Source: CBDDKW01 sp965230425
Lineage (GTDB): Bacteria > Pseudomonadota > Gammaproteobacteria > UBA1113
Reading direction: 5' to 3'
Length of the DNA stretch: 64,000 bases
NCBI GenBank assembly: GCA_965230425.1
Contig: CBDDKW010000012.1
Location: 173,325 to 237,324, forward strand
Made by a program: the position numbers and the translations under genes. Under the pieces are notes generated by a model. That model did no database searches. It had not been told where the DNA came from and worked only from the letters and a program-made list of their open reading frames with translations. Shown here one piece after another: positions 8,632 through 17,934 of this stretch; the stretch's first letter is position 1, and each line of letters opens with the position of its first letter.

Positions 8632-8713
8632 CATTTCTCCAAACAACTTTTCCTACTTTCTGGTAAGACGAGCATTCCTAACCATAACAATACCTTGCCG
8701 TCATTGCGAGTTA

Positions 8714-9340
8714 TTACCAATGCCACCAAGGTCTGGTTTTTAATTTGCTTTGGCAGATATTAAGTTGCTGCTGATATAAGTTAGCACGGCGTTGAACTTT
8801 CTGCGCCACGTGGATTAACCAGGTTTTACTTTTATAGGTACCACGTTTATAGCCGCCTAAGCCCTCATGGTATGCTAAATAAAGTTCATAGGCATTATTA
8901 CGCGGGATACCTACTTTGCGATAGGCTTGATAACCATACCAGCCAATAAAATCTGAGGCATCGGCAAAATTATTACGGCTCTTATGCTTGGTGCCATTGC
9001 TCTTTTGATAATGATCCCAGGTTTGTTTCAATGCTTGCGAATAACCATAAGATGAGGATGGACGTTTCCAGGGGATCACCCACAGTAGCTTTTCACGTTC
9101 AGGTTTGGCTTTACCATTAAAACGTGATTCCTGATGTATAATCGCCATTTGCACACTAATAGGCACACCCCACTTTTTTTCAGTATCTTGGGTATACCAA
9201 TACCACTTAGGATACTGCTTGAATATGTTACAGACATTATCTACATGCTTAGGTGGTTCAGGTGTACAGGCAGGTAGTAAGAGTGTGCTCGCCATGATGC
9301 CGATTGATAGTATCAAAGTAGCGAATTTTTCCTTATACAT
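8714..9340 (-). CDS. Lytic-transglycosylase-like (SLT domain) lipoprotein
   Basis: A 208-residue envelope protein with a lipoprotein signal peptide: the hydrophobic stretch ATLILSIGIMASTLLLPAC ends in a lipobox Cys at about residue 25. The SLT fold follows, with the catalytic Glu in AIIHQESRFN (about residue 71), the middle motif SSSYGYSQALKQTW, and LYLAYHEGLGGYKRGTY. Such enzymes cleave the glycan strand of peptidoglycan to 1,6-anhydro ends. A good ribosome site (AAGGATAACC) precedes the ATG. The size and YG-x-SQALKQTW motif fit a family of small SLT lipoproteins common in Legionellales-type genomes (from memory). Confidence 0.78.
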   Translation of the reverse strand: MYKEKFATLILSIGIMASTLLLPACTPEPPKHVDNVCNIFKQYPKWYWYTQDTEKKWGVPISVQMAIIHQESRFNGKAKPEREKLLWVIPWKRPSSSYGYSQALKQTWDHYQKSNGTKHKSRNNFADASDFIGWYGYQAYRKVGIPRNNAYELYLAYHEGLGGYKRGTYKSKTWLIHVAQKVQRRANLYQQQLNICQSKLKTRPWWHW

Positions 9341-9374
9341 TGGTTATCCTTTTTGTTTACTTAGTAATAGTAAT

Positions 9375-10520
9375 CTAACTATATTTTTTGAGGGCATAAG
9401 CAAGCAGAGGATCTAATACGCGCAATTGATTCTCGATCAACTGTGGTATAAGTTCATCTACTTGTTTAACTCTATATACCATATCTTTATCTATGAGCGA
9501 TTTAATCGTTTGCGTAATTGTCGAGATCGGTGCTTGTGCCACTTGTGTGAAACTTTGGCCTGTGGGCTGTACCACGGGATTTAGCGCCAAAGCTTTTAGT
9601 ATATTTTGCTGCTTAGTAGAAAGTTTTTCTAGCTCAGCAATTAGTCTATCTTCATGTATTTCATAACACTGTTGCCAACAACTAAATACATCTTCGATTG
9701 CTGGTATAGCTTCTTGCTTCCAAAGTTCATTACATAATACATTCACATAATAGGGATGTAATTCCGTCAACTGCATAATCTTCTCAAATACTATGAGTGA
9801 TAGTTCATTATTCCAACGTTTTTTAGCCAATTTCTGCAGATGAGGTAAATAAGCGGATGTTGATATACGCTCTAATTTCAACATATCACATAGCATATAT
9901 AGAGGTTTTGATTTATCGTCAAATAACTGCATCAGTAAGCGACGATTACTACCAGAAAAGATAAAGGAAATATTGCTAGTCTCTTGAGCTATATGTCTAA
10001 TTGCGCCTTGTATTGATCGTGAACTACTCGCTTCACTAATATCCTGAAATTCATCAAAGAAAATGATGCATCTGTGTTTCTGTTGTTGGGCTAATTCGTC
10101 TAATCCTTTCAAAGCATTAAAAACCAGGTCAACAGGGTCAAAACCAGCAGACTCTACAGCTACATCAAGCATAAAACCAGCCGCAGTTAATGATATTCTA
10201 AAATGGCTAAAAATTTTCTGTAACTTAGTTAATACTTTTTGCTCTGGAGGCATTAATTGTGAAATAACATGACCAATGCTATCTAGAATTCTTTTTGTTA
10301 CCGCCCGATCATCATGAGCTAAAAATAAATCAATAGACGCTAAAGGTATCGCAGCTTCATCTACTACTTTAAAAACTAAGCTTGATTTACCATAACGCCT
10401 TGGTGCAATCAGCACGGTATGACGACACTTACTAATATTGTCGTGCAGATCGGCTTTTTCCTGCAGTCTATTACAGAATTGGGAACCTTGTGCTAATTTT
10501 GTAGGAAAATAATCTGACAT
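9375..10520 (-). CDS. AAA/STAND-like ATPase of the archaeal-ATPase type
   Basis: A 381-residue P-loop ATPase with Walker A APRRYGKSSL (about residues 39-48), Walker B CIIFFDEFQ and a sensor-like ISFIFSGSNRR. The C-terminal part looks like a winged helix (LSTKQQNILKALA...). This arrangement is typical of the 'archaeal ATPase' group, many of which are mobile, sometimes with a nuclease-like C-terminus; none is visible here. It is divergent from the AlbA_2 protein across a region with repeated ATTACATA boxes, so the two may be co-regulated. The specific function is unknown. Confidence 0.7.
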   Translation of the reverse strand: MSDYFPTKLAQGSQFCNRLQEKADLHDNISKCRHTVLIAPRRYGKSSLVFKVVDEAAIPLASIDLFLAHDDRAVTKRILDSIGHVISQLMPPEQKVLTKLQKIFSHFRISLTAAGFMLDVAVESAGFDPVDLVFNALKGLDELAQQQKHRCIIFFDEFQDISEASSSRSIQGAIRHIAQETSNISFIFSGSNRRLLMQLFDDKSKPLYMLCDMLKLERISTSAYLPHLQKLAKKRWNNELSLIVFEKIMQLTELHPYYVNVLCNELWKQEAIPAIEDVFSCWQQCYEIHEDRLIAELEKLSTKQQNILKALALNPVVQPTGQSFTQVAQAPISTITQTIKSLIDKDMVYRVKQVDELIPQLIENQLRVLDPLLAYALKKYS

Positions 10521-10782
10521 GATTTATTACATACTTTATGCTGCATACGAATATTACATATTATATGTAATATTTATATGTAACACAAGTTATGTAATTT
10601 ATAAATGCGCCGCAAAAATCATCTAAAAACGATGCGTGTGCCCACATTTTAAACCAACATTGTCATTTTTAATTCATTGATTAATATAGCTTTTTATATT
10701 TTTATAACATTTGCGCCGCAAATACACCGCAAATGCGCCGCAAATATTGACGTTTTTTCTTGCTAATCCTATACTATAGACT
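10521..10782. promoter_or_regulatory. Operator-like repeat cluster between divergent ATPase and AlbA_2 genes
   Basis: Five copies of ATTACATA or its complement TATGTAA(T/C) lie at 10526, 10553, 10564, 10577 and 10591. Two of them form a near-perfect 19-bp dyad at 10553-10571 (attacatattatatgtaat). A second repeat, GCGCCGCAAA, occurs near 10607, 10712 and 10735, with a variant CACCGCAAAT at 10725. Clusters of this sort between divergent genes usually bind a regulator, and the winged-helix AlbA_2 protein is an obvious candidate. The binding protein is inference. Confidence 0.5.
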
Positions 10783-12138
10783 ATGCAAGAAACAGATAAA
10801 CTCACCCTTGCCTTACAAGAGGGCGAAGGCTACAAACTGGAATTTAAAGAAAGAGTCGCTAACTTAGATCGCGAAATTGTCGCACTTGCAAATGCCGCAG
10901 GCGGCTCTATCTTTATTGGCGTTGATGACAAGAATCAAGTCATCGGTGTTAACATAGATAACAAACTCAAAAGCCAAGTTATCGATATTGCTCGTAATTG
11001 CGACCCGTCCATCAAGATAGAATTAATCAGCCACTGCCATAATGACTTATCTGTACTAGAAGTGCATGTTGCCGAAGGTCATGATAAACCATATCGTTGT
11101 AAAGATGGTTTTTTTCTGCGTATTGGTCCAAGCTCACAAAAACTAAAGCGTGATGAGATTGTCACACTGATTAATCACGGCGGCAAGATCCACTTTGATG
11201 AAGCAATCAATAAGCATTTTCAATACCCAAATGATTTCTCCAAACAAGCTTTCACTGATTATTTAACGCTATGCGGTATTAGCTCATCACTAGAAACCGA
11301 AGATATATTGCAAAGCCTAAACTTAGCCGTAAAAGATAAGGATAAACTGTTATTAAATAACGCAGGCGTGCTATGCTTCGCAGAAGATCCTCAACAATTT
11401 TTCCCTGAAGCTTATATTACTGCTGTTGCGTATAAAACCAATGATCGCTTCTCTATTATTGACAAAAAAGATTTTCATGGCTCATTAATCAAGCAAATTG
11501 ATGAATCGTTAATATTCATAGCAAGACATATTGATGTAAGCTTTGAAATTACCCCCGATTTTTCTGCAACTCGAAAAAATATCTACGCATATCCACCCAC
11601 AGCCTTACGTGAAGCAATCATTAATGCAGTGACTCATCGAGATTATGCTTACGATGGTTCACATATTTATATTCATATATTCCCTGATTATATTGAAATC
11701 GAAAATCCAGGTGGTCTATATCGAGGCTTGACTATCGAAGACCTAGGTAAACGCAGTGTACGTAGAAATCGTTTAATTGCAGATGTATTACACCGTGCTA
11801 ACTATATTGAGCGGGTAGGTAGTGGTTTCAGCCGTATGCAACAGGCATTAAGTGAAAACAATAATCCCGACTATCAAGTAAGTGCAACAAATTTTTTTAA
11901 TATAAGGTTTTTAAAACGCCTGAAAGATGGAACGCCTGTTGCAAATCTTACTCGGCGACAAATTGAGATTTACCAACTCATGCAGCAACGAAGCAGTGTT
12001 AGTAAAAAAGATATAGCAACTGCATTGAATGTCAGTGATGATACCGCTTTACGGGAATTAAATGCACTGATTGTTCTCAAAATCATTGGTAAGGAAGGTG
12101 TAGGGAAGGCAACGAGTTATTATCTGTGTGATAAATAA
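10783..12138 (+). CDS. AlbA_2 / Schlafen-like domain ATP-binding protein with winged helix
   Basis: A 451-residue protein of the family annotated as 'ATP-binding protein' or 'putative transcriptional regulator'. The N-terminal AlbA_2 domain starts with EGYKLEFKE and AAGGSIFIGVDD. A GHKL-type HATPase_c_4 module follows (PPTALREAIINAVTHRDY, then IEIENPGG and GSGFSRM). A C-terminal winged helix (SVSKKDIATALNVSDDTALRELNAL) ends the protein. Members are thought to be DNA-binding regulators, often mobile or near defence genes; a specific role is not established. It is divergent from the AAA ATPase. Confidence 0.75.
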   Translation: MQETDKLTLALQEGEGYKLEFKERVANLDREIVALANAAGGSIFIGVDDKNQVIGVNIDNKLKSQVIDIARNCDPSIKIELISHCHNDLSVLEVHVAEGHDKPYRCKDGFFLRIGPSSQKLKRDEIVTLINHGGKIHFDEAINKHFQYPNDFSKQAFTDYLTLCGISSSLETEDILQSLNLAVKDKDKLLLNNAGVLCFAEDPQQFFPEAYITAVAYKTNDRFSIIDKKDFHGSLIKQIDESLIFIARHIDVSFEITPDFSATRKNIYAYPPTALREAIINAVTHRDYAYDGSHIYIHIFPDYIEIENPGGLYRGLTIEDLGKRSVRRNRLIADVLHRANYIERVGSGFSRMQQALSENNNPDYQVSATNFFNIRFLKRLKDGTPVANLTRRQIEIYQLMQQRSSVSKKDIATALNVSDDTALRELNALIVLKIIGKEGVGKATSYYLCDK

Positions 12139-12187
12139 TTAAACAAAATGGTTTTCATTGTAAGCGAACTTAGCAACCTGACACGGC

Positions 12188-12207
12188 AAATCGACAATTG
12201 TCGATTT
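12188..12207. repeat. 20-bp perfect palindrome AAATCGACAATTGTCGATTT
   Basis: The palindrome sits in the 252-bp space between two convergent genes. It could be a bidirectional hairpin or a dimeric regulator site, but there is no U tract, so I do not call it a terminator. The rest of the space shows nothing recognisable. Confidence 0.4.
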
Positions 12208-12390
12208 CCCGTACCAAGGATAACAAACCAAATATAATCTAATCAATGCTTTCAACTCATTGAATGAATTTTTACAAAATACATACGGCAGTACAAATAT
12301 TATACGAATTTCAAAACAAACATTATTAATTAAGAAGCATACCGCTATTGAGACGTTGTTAACGGCGGTACACTTAGCATTATAAGTACT

Positions 12391-14013
12391 CTATCTAGAA
12401 TTAGTCGCGGCTGGGCTACGAGGTAAACCCTGCCTACCTTCTTCTAATCGAACAATATCATCTTCCTGATACTCATTTACTTCTAATGCCTCAATACGTT
12501 GCTGTGCATTGTGCAATCTAAAATAGCCCTGGTTCATTCGCCTACTTTGACCTTCACGAAAAAAACGATCTCGGACATTATCAGCGATACGCTGACTCCC
12601 ATCTGTACCCCAAGCAGCCACCGCATCAGAAGCCGCAACCAGTGTTGCTTTTGTAGCAGGATGATGAGTAGTAGATAACGTTTCCGCAACTATTCTCATG
12701 ACAATAGCAGCTATAATTGCTAAAAAGGCCCAGTAGGGGAATCCTCCAAAATAATGTCTTTTTTTGAATGGATGCTCTCTATGGTAATTATCTTCATCAT
12801 TATAGAAATACTTGCTTAACGAAGATAGGCTAATAGATTCACACAAGAGAAAGTCTGTTGTATAACAACACTCTAATGTAGCTTGTTCACAACAACAGGG
12901 ACACGCATCAGCTATACCTGCATCTAACGCCTCAAATGCACCCACACAACGAGGTGAACCTACCCCAAAGGCTTTCGTATAACTCGCAATTGTGCGGATA
13001 GCACTGACTAATAACATAGTAGCAAAAATAGTGATATGTATTGCCATAAGTGCCTCACAACCTTTACTTTCACCACTGCCTTCTGGAGAAGACATTTCAC
13101 TTTGATTCGATGACATTTCTGTTTTATCAGAGGATTCTGCATCCGTACAAATGACTGCGTCAAGAATCGCCATTGTAATAGCAATAACACCCATCAAAGT
13201 GTTAAAGATCATCCCGGCTGAGCAGGCTGTTCTATATGTGGTATTTGTGATTAAATCACCTCGATATTCTGTAATTTTATCTCTTCTCTCATCGGCAGTT
13301 AATTCTTCAGAAATTCCATATTCATTATAAGCATGGTCTTTCATATCATCTGCAATAGCTCTGTCAGAATCATCTTGATTTCTATTTTTAATATTTTTGG
13401 AAAAAAAGTTACAAGTCAGATAATTAAAAAATCTATCTTTTAAGCTACCTTCAGTACTATCGGATTCTTCAAGTTTTTCAACATTATTTTTGTTTTCCCC
13501 AGCATCTTTCTTGCCTTCCCCAGCATCTTTCTTGCCTTCCTCAGCATCTTTCAGTTTTTTATAAATATCATTATAGCCACTCATCTCAGCAATAAATTTA
13601 GGAGTGCGATGCTTAAGATCAAATAATTCCGTTAACAGGGCGCCTTTATTACTATTATTGTCTAACATAATTTCTACTAATTGGCGACGTCGATCTTCTA
13701 CAGCTATATGAAGAGGGGATTGTCCCATAATATTAAGTAAAGTAGGATCGGCACCTTTCTCAACCAATTTTTTCACTAAATTTAAATTCCCCTTACGCAC
13801 TGCACAATGTAGTGGCGTATCACCGAATAGGGTTGCCTTATTAACATCGACCAAAAGGTTATTAGCATTAGAATATAAAGCTGAGTCTGGAGCTAAGTCA
13901 TGATATTTTAATTCTAAAAATTCGTTGACTGCATGGATATTTCCTCTTTCAGTAGCAAGATATAATGGGGTTCGGCCTTTGCTATCACGATGATTAAGTA
14001 AAAATTCAATCAA
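12391..14013 (-). CDS. Ankyrin-repeat membrane protein, 5' end disrupted
   Basis: The recoverable 540-residue frame has about five ankyrin repeats (for example KGRTPLYLATERGNIHAV, FGDTPLHCAVRKGNLNLVKKLVEKGADPT, MGQSPLHIAVEDRR). A charged Lys/Glu/Gly linker with short repeats, three likely membrane helices (FNTLMGVIAITMAILDAVIC, MAIHITIFATMLLVSAI, WAFLAIIAAIVMRI) and a Cys-rich stretch between the last two follow. Only a TTG without a ribosome site opens this frame at 14013. Upstream, coding-like sequence continues in frame to an ATG at 14163 but contains a TAA at 14143-14145 beside a T7A5 run. Ankyrin plus membrane helices suggests a secreted host-targeting effector. It may be the 3' part of a larger gene that includes the two frames upstream. 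Confidence 0.7.
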   Translation of the reverse strand: MIEFLLNHRDSKGRTPLYLATERGNIHAVNEFLELKYHDLAPDSALYSNANNLLVDVNKATLFGDTPLHCAVRKGNLNLVKKLVEKGADPTLLNIMGQSPLHIAVEDRRRQLVEIMLDNNSNKGALLTELFDLKHRTPKFIAEMSGYNDIYKKLKDAEEGKKDAGEGKKDAGENKNNVEKLEESDSTEGSLKDRFFNYLTCNFFSKNIKNRNQDDSDRAIADDMKDHAYNEYGISEELTADERRDKITEYRGDLITNTTYRTACSAGMIFNTLMGVIAITMAILDAVICTDAESSDKTEMSSNQSEMSSPEGSGESKGCEALMAIHITIFATMLLVSAIRTIASYTKAFGVGSPRCVGAFEALDAGIADACPCCCEQATLECCYTTDFLLCESISLSSLSKYFYNDEDNYHREHPFKKRHYFGGFPYWAFLAIIAAIVMRIVAETLSTTHHPATKATLVAASDAVAAWGTDGSQRIADNVRDRFFREGQSRRMNQGYFRLHNAQQRIEALEVNEYQEDDIVRLEEGRQGLPRSPAATNSR

Positions 14014-14174
14014 ATCAATATAGAAATTTTCGTTTTTATTTTTCCCATTGTTTTCTTGTTTGTCTTCGCTTTTACCTTCATCTACTAAAGCCTTAATCAG
14101 CGTGTGTAAAAATTTGTCTTCATATGGGCCAAATACGTCTTTTTAAAAAAAGAATTTTTTCATACCACTTACGT

Positions 14175-15005
14175 TCAGACAAAAAATGTTTTTGACCGTA
14201 TTATAACATTTGGTGACTTAAAGTTCTTTGCTATGTAATGAAAAAATGTTGACTCGGGATCGCTATCCTTAAATCTATATAATAAAATACGGCTAAGATA
14301 AGCATGGTTGCTTTCAATTAGGCTTGGAAGCCGATATATACGATAACCTGAAATATATGCCTTGAAAATTTTGACTAACGCTATCTCTACGTAAATACCT
14401 TCTTCTTTGTGCTGAACAACATGCAAGATCATCGATTTTGAAGCCATATCGATGAGTAATGCCACATAGTATAAAGCCCCAAACGCTACTCTATCTAGTT
14501 GGGGCCAAAACTTTCGTTTTTTCCACAGATAGCGCCAAAAAATATGTTTTATATCTTCAATGCATACCCTGAGATTTCTATCCTTATTTTCTTCACTAAT
14601 CTCAATTGCCCTGGTAATAAAAGTATCAAACTCAAATTCATTTTTCGACCCCATAAATTTATTGTCTACTTCCTTGCCAAGGTTTGTGTTTGAAAATATT
14701 TCATCTAACTTTGAAATCATCTGATTGAAGCAATAATCTCGTTTCTTAACTTTACTAGCATCTCTATCATTCACTGTCCTCTCACTTTGTGTACTTTTCT
14801 TAGCTGGTTCGCTATCGTTAGCTGGTTCGCTATCGTTAGCTGGTTCGCTATCGTTAGCTGGTGCGCTATCGTTAGCTGGTGCGCTATCGTTAGCTGGTGC
14901 GCTATCGTTAGCTGGTGCGCTATCGTTACTTGACTCACCATGCTGGCTTTTTTCATCTTCAATAAAATTGGTAATAAAAGGTATTATTTCTTTCAGCTTT
15001 GTCAA
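14175..15005 (-). CDS. Hypothetical protein with Asn-Asp-Ser-Ala/Glu-Pro-Ala tandem repeat
   Basis: I do not recognise this 276-residue frame. It has a disordered N-terminal region of seven NDS(A/E)PA hexapeptides (residues about 27-68) and a mixed helical body with no known motif. The body ends in STFFHYIAKNFKS, which looks like the start of an ankyrin unit. Its only usable start is TTG without a good ribosome site. Open coding-like sequence runs further upstream into the end of the OTU gene in another frame. It may therefore be the middle piece of one broken OTU-ankyrin gene rather than an independent protein. Confidence 0.5.
   Translation of the reverse strand: MTKLKEIIPFITNFIEDEKSQHGESSNDSAPANDSAPANDSAPANDSAPANDSEPANDSEPANDSEPAKKSTQSERTVNDRDASKVKKRDYCFNQMISKLDEIFSNTNLGKEVDNKFMGSKNEFEFDTFITRAIEISEENKDRNLRVCIEDIKHIFWRYLWKKRKFWPQLDRVAFGALYYVALLIDMASKSMILHVVQHKEEGIYVEIALVKIFKAYISGYRIYRLPSLIESNHAYLSRILLYRFKDSDPESTFFHYIAKNFKSPNVIIRSKTFFV
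14801..14926. repeat. 18-bp tandem repeat, seven copies, in coding sequence
   Basis: Seven direct copies of tagctggt(t/g)cgctatcgt encode the NDS(A/E)PA hexapeptide. Three copies carry the Glu codon variant and four the Ala variant, in two blocks. Copies are otherwise nearly identical, so the number is likely to vary between strains. Being in multiples of three, such variation would not break the frame. Confidence 0.9.
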
Positions 15006-15037
15006 AAGTGTATTTATTCTCTCTTTATTGTCATCAC

Positions 15038-16000
15038 TTAGGTCTTTTTTATTTTTTTAATCTGTTTTATTTTAAATTCACAAAATTTATAAAACAAGGT
15101 ATCTTTACCGCTTCTTATAAAGCTTTTATATATTTCATCATGGTTATTTTTAGGATTTAAAACTTTATTAAGTCCATTTCTTATTTGTAGAAAATCAATT
15201 CTCTTTTTTTCTTCTCGTTGATTTTCTTTTTCGTCTTCTGCGTCTTCTGCAAATAGATTGAAATTTATTTCTAAAAAATTACTAGCATTATGAGTATCAA
15301 AGCCATCTGGAATATCGAAAATAATTCTAAAAATAGTCTTTAATACTTTATCGTTAGAATCATCACCTTTAAAAAGCTGATGAAACAACTCACGTAATCC
15401 ACTTAAATATTTCTTCCTGTCATTTTCTTTTCTATTTTCTCGTATCCATTCAATAATTGATTTTATATTTTTGTTGTCTATATGAGCTTTTAAATAACTC
15501 GCAATTTCATCAAAGTGTTTTCTTTTTTTAAAATCAGGCTGGAAAAGCTTACGCATTTGATTTTCACTCAAATCACGATCACGATAAAGTAGTGCATCAT
15601 AATGGTTGTACCCGTTATAATAAACAGGAATAGGGGAACCGTTAAAATGATTTAACACGTCAAGTTCATATCTTAGTTCACCATACGGACCATATATTAA
15701 AATTGGACGATCTAAAATTTCCATTAAGGCTTGTATAACTATCTGATCTGCCCATATAGTTTCTTTCTCAATTGCATCAATATATTTAATCACATCAAGA
15801 TATTCATCTTCCTTCATAAAATACGTTATAGTGTGTGAAAACCTATTGAAATTATTCCTTATATGAGTCGCAACTAATTGTCTTAAGCGTTCTTGAGATG
15901 ATCCTTCAATATGTTGACATACTGCATTGTAAAAACAATGGCCATCACCAGGCATCTTTTTGAAATCAAATCCTGGAATAATAGGTGGCTGAGTCGGCAT
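15038..16000 (-). CDS. OTU-family cysteine protease (predicted deubiquitinase effector)
   Basis: The N-terminal half is an OTU fold: MPGDGHCFYNAV supplies the Asp19 and nucleophile Cys22, and YYNGYNHYDALLY supplies the catalytic His133. OTU proteases remove ubiquitin from proteins. Bacteria lack ubiquitin, and intracellular bacteria such as Legionella export OTU enzymes into host cells. The C-terminal half is Lys/Glu-rich and unrecognised. The start has a strong AAAGGAG site. The frame ends in an A-rich stretch (A7 then A6 on the coding strand); one extra A would join it to the next frame. Confidence 0.85.
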   Translation of the reverse strand: MPTQPPIIPGFDFKKMPGDGHCFYNAVCQHIEGSSQERLRQLVATHIRNNFNRFSHTITYFMKEDEYLDVIKYIDAIEKETIWADQIVIQALMEILDRPILIYGPYGELRYELDVLNHFNGSPIPVYYNGYNHYDALLYRDRDLSENQMRKLFQPDFKKRKHFDEIASYLKAHIDNKNIKSIIEWIRENRKENDRKKYLSGLRELFHQLFKGDDSNDKVLKTIFRIIFDIPDGFDTHNASNFLEINFNLFAEDAEDEKENQREEKKRIDFLQIRNGLNKVLNPKNNHDEIYKSFIRSGKDTLFYKFCEFKIKQIKKIKKT

Positions 16001-16101
16001 AATATACTCCTTTACAAGTGTCCTTTTATTTTCTTATGATCAAGCCGCTCTCTATTTTTATAGCATAAAATATTATAAAGCTAATTTTTAAAAATTAGTT
16101 A

Positions 16102-17934
16102 TTATTCTACTGTTACTGACTTGGCTAAATTGCGGGGTTGGTCTACGTCAGTTCCTTTGATTACTGCAACATGGTATGCGAGTAATTGTAAGGGTAGGGT
16201 ATACACGATGGGGGCGACGATATTATCTATATGTGGCATATGGATAACTTGTAAGCCGGGTTCTGTTTTTATATTGGCTTGTTCATCGGCAAAGACGATC
16301 AATTGACCGCCGCGTGCGCGTACTTCCTGTAAATTTGATTTTAATTTTTCTAATAAATCATCTTTAGGGGCAACAACGATTACTGGCATATCCTTGTCGA
16401 CTAGTGCAAGTGGACCGTGTTTTAATTCACCTGCGGGATAAGCTTCAGCATGGATGTAGGAAATTTCTTTTAATTTGAGTGCACCTTCCATAGCAATGGG
16501 GTATTCATCGCCTCGCCCGAGAAATAAGGCATGATGTTTATCTGCAAACTGTTGTGCTAATGCTTGAATAGCTTTATCTAGTTCTAGAACGGTTAAGATA
16601 GTTTGCGGGAGATTTTTTAAGCTTTTAACCGCACGCTCTTCAATGCGGCTATCCATCCCATGACGTCGGCCTAATACGATGGTCATTAATAGTAATGCGG
16701 TTAACTGGGTGGTGAAAGCTTTGGTAGATGCAACACCTATCTCAACACCGGCACGGGTCATGAACACTAAATCTGATTCACGGATTAAGGAGCTTTCAGG
16801 CACATTACAAATAGTCATACTTGCTAAATAATCATCACGCTTGGCAATGCGTAAAGCTGCAAGGGTATCAGCGGTCTCGCCTGACTGTGAAATTGTCACT
16901 AAGAGTGTGCCTGGCTGCACCACTTTATCTCGATAACGAAATTCACTAGCTACTTCTACTTGGCAGGGTATTTTAGCGATACTTTCTAACCAATAGCGTG
17001 CCACTAAACCGGCATGATAACTGGTACCACAGGCAATGATCTGTACATGTTTAACTTCATCAAAAATTTCTTTAGCCTTTTCACCAAAAATTTGCTCGAG
17101 GACTTGAGCCTTACCTAAGCGGGCTTCTAGGGTTTCATTGATGGCCTGTGGCTGTTCAAATATTTCTTTTTGCATGTAATGCCGGTATTCACCACGTTCG
17201 GCACTATCTTGTTGGATTTCTAACGTTTTGATTGGACGTTCTACAGGATTACCAGTGCTATCATAGATTTGGTAACTATCTCGGTTTAAATCAACCACAT
17301 CGCCTTCTTCTAAATAAATAAAGCGTTGGGTCACTGGCAATAAAGCTAAACAATCTGAGGCAATAAAGTTTTCGCCGATACCTAAGCCTACCACTAAAGG
17401 GCTACCTAGGCGTACCGCCACTAAACGTCCAGGCTGTAGGCGATTAATAATAGCAAGTGCATAAGCACCATCTAATTGCTTAATAGTGTTCTGGATGGCG
17501 ATTCTTAAGTCATGACCCGCTTCGATTTCTTGATGAATTAGATGTGCAATGACTTCGGTATCTGTTTCTGAAGCAATTTGATAACCATTGCCACAAATTG
17601 TTTCACGCAGTGCTTCATGGTTTTCAATGATGCCATTGTGTACCAGAGCTACCTCATCGCAGGAAAAGTGGGGATGGGCATTACCTTCATTAGGTATACC
17701 GTGGGTTGCCCAGCGGGTATGCGCAATCCCAGTATTATCTGCTAATGGGGACTTGTCTAATGCTGCAACTAATTCATGTACTTTACCTGGCGTGCGTAGT
17801 CGTTGTAACTGCTCTTTATCGTTGATAGTTGCAACACCGGCTGAATCATAACCGCGATATTCTAAACGTTTTAAACCTTCAATTAAGATAGGAGCAACAT
17901 CACGCTGCGCTACAGCACCTACTATTCCACACAT
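16102..17934 (-). CDS. glmS: Glutamine-fructose-6-phosphate aminotransferase (isomerizing)
   Basis: A 610-residue enzyme making glucosamine-6-phosphate for peptidoglycan and LPS. The start is the ATG giving MCGIVGAVAQRD, so Cys2 becomes the N-terminal nucleophile after Met removal. This ATG overlaps the glmU stop by one base (TAATG). The glutaminase domain shows THTRWATHG-type (AHTRWATHG) and SETDTEVIAHL. Two SIS domains carry CGTSYHAGLVARYWLE and TISQSGETADT, and the C-terminus is the usual DQPRNLAKSVTVE. No riboswitch-like leader is present. It is translationally coupled to glmU. Confidence 0.96.
   Translation of the reverse strand: MCGIVGAVAQRDVAPILIEGLKRLEYRGYDSAGVATINDKEQLQRLRTPGKVHELVAALDKSPLADNTGIAHTRWATHGIPNEGNAHPHFSCDEVALVHNGIIENHEALRETICGNGYQIASETDTEVIAHLIHQEIEAGHDLRIAIQNTIKQLDGAYALAIINRLQPGRLVAVRLGSPLVVGLGIGENFIASDCLALLPVTQRFIYLEEGDVVDLNRDSYQIYDSTGNPVERPIKTLEIQQDSAERGEYRHYMQKEIFEQPQAINETLEARLGKAQVLEQIFGEKAKEIFDEVKHVQIIACGTSYHAGLVARYWLESIAKIPCQVEVASEFRYRDKVVQPGTLLVTISQSGETADTLAALRIAKRDDYLASMTICNVPESSLIRESDLVFMTRAGVEIGVASTKAFTTQLTALLLMTIVLGRRHGMDSRIEERAVKSLKNLPQTILTVLELDKAIQALAQQFADKHHALFLGRGDEYPIAMEGALKLKEISYIHAEAYPAGELKHGPLALVDKDMPVIVVAPKDDLLEKLKSNLQEVRARGGQLIVFADEQANIKTEPGLQVIHMPHIDNIVAPIVYTLPLQLLAYHVAVIKGTDVDQPRNLAKSVTVE

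Noticed and set aside
15900..16101. Possible glmS ribozyme or leader
   Set aside because: The glmS start overlaps the glmU stop, leaving no leader; the region named lies downstream of glmS.
17600..17620. parS-like half site (TGTTTCACG) in glmS, and another near 27238 in parB
   Set aside because: Only the left half of the 16-bp parS consensus is present and both lie in conserved coding positions, so no parS is called.
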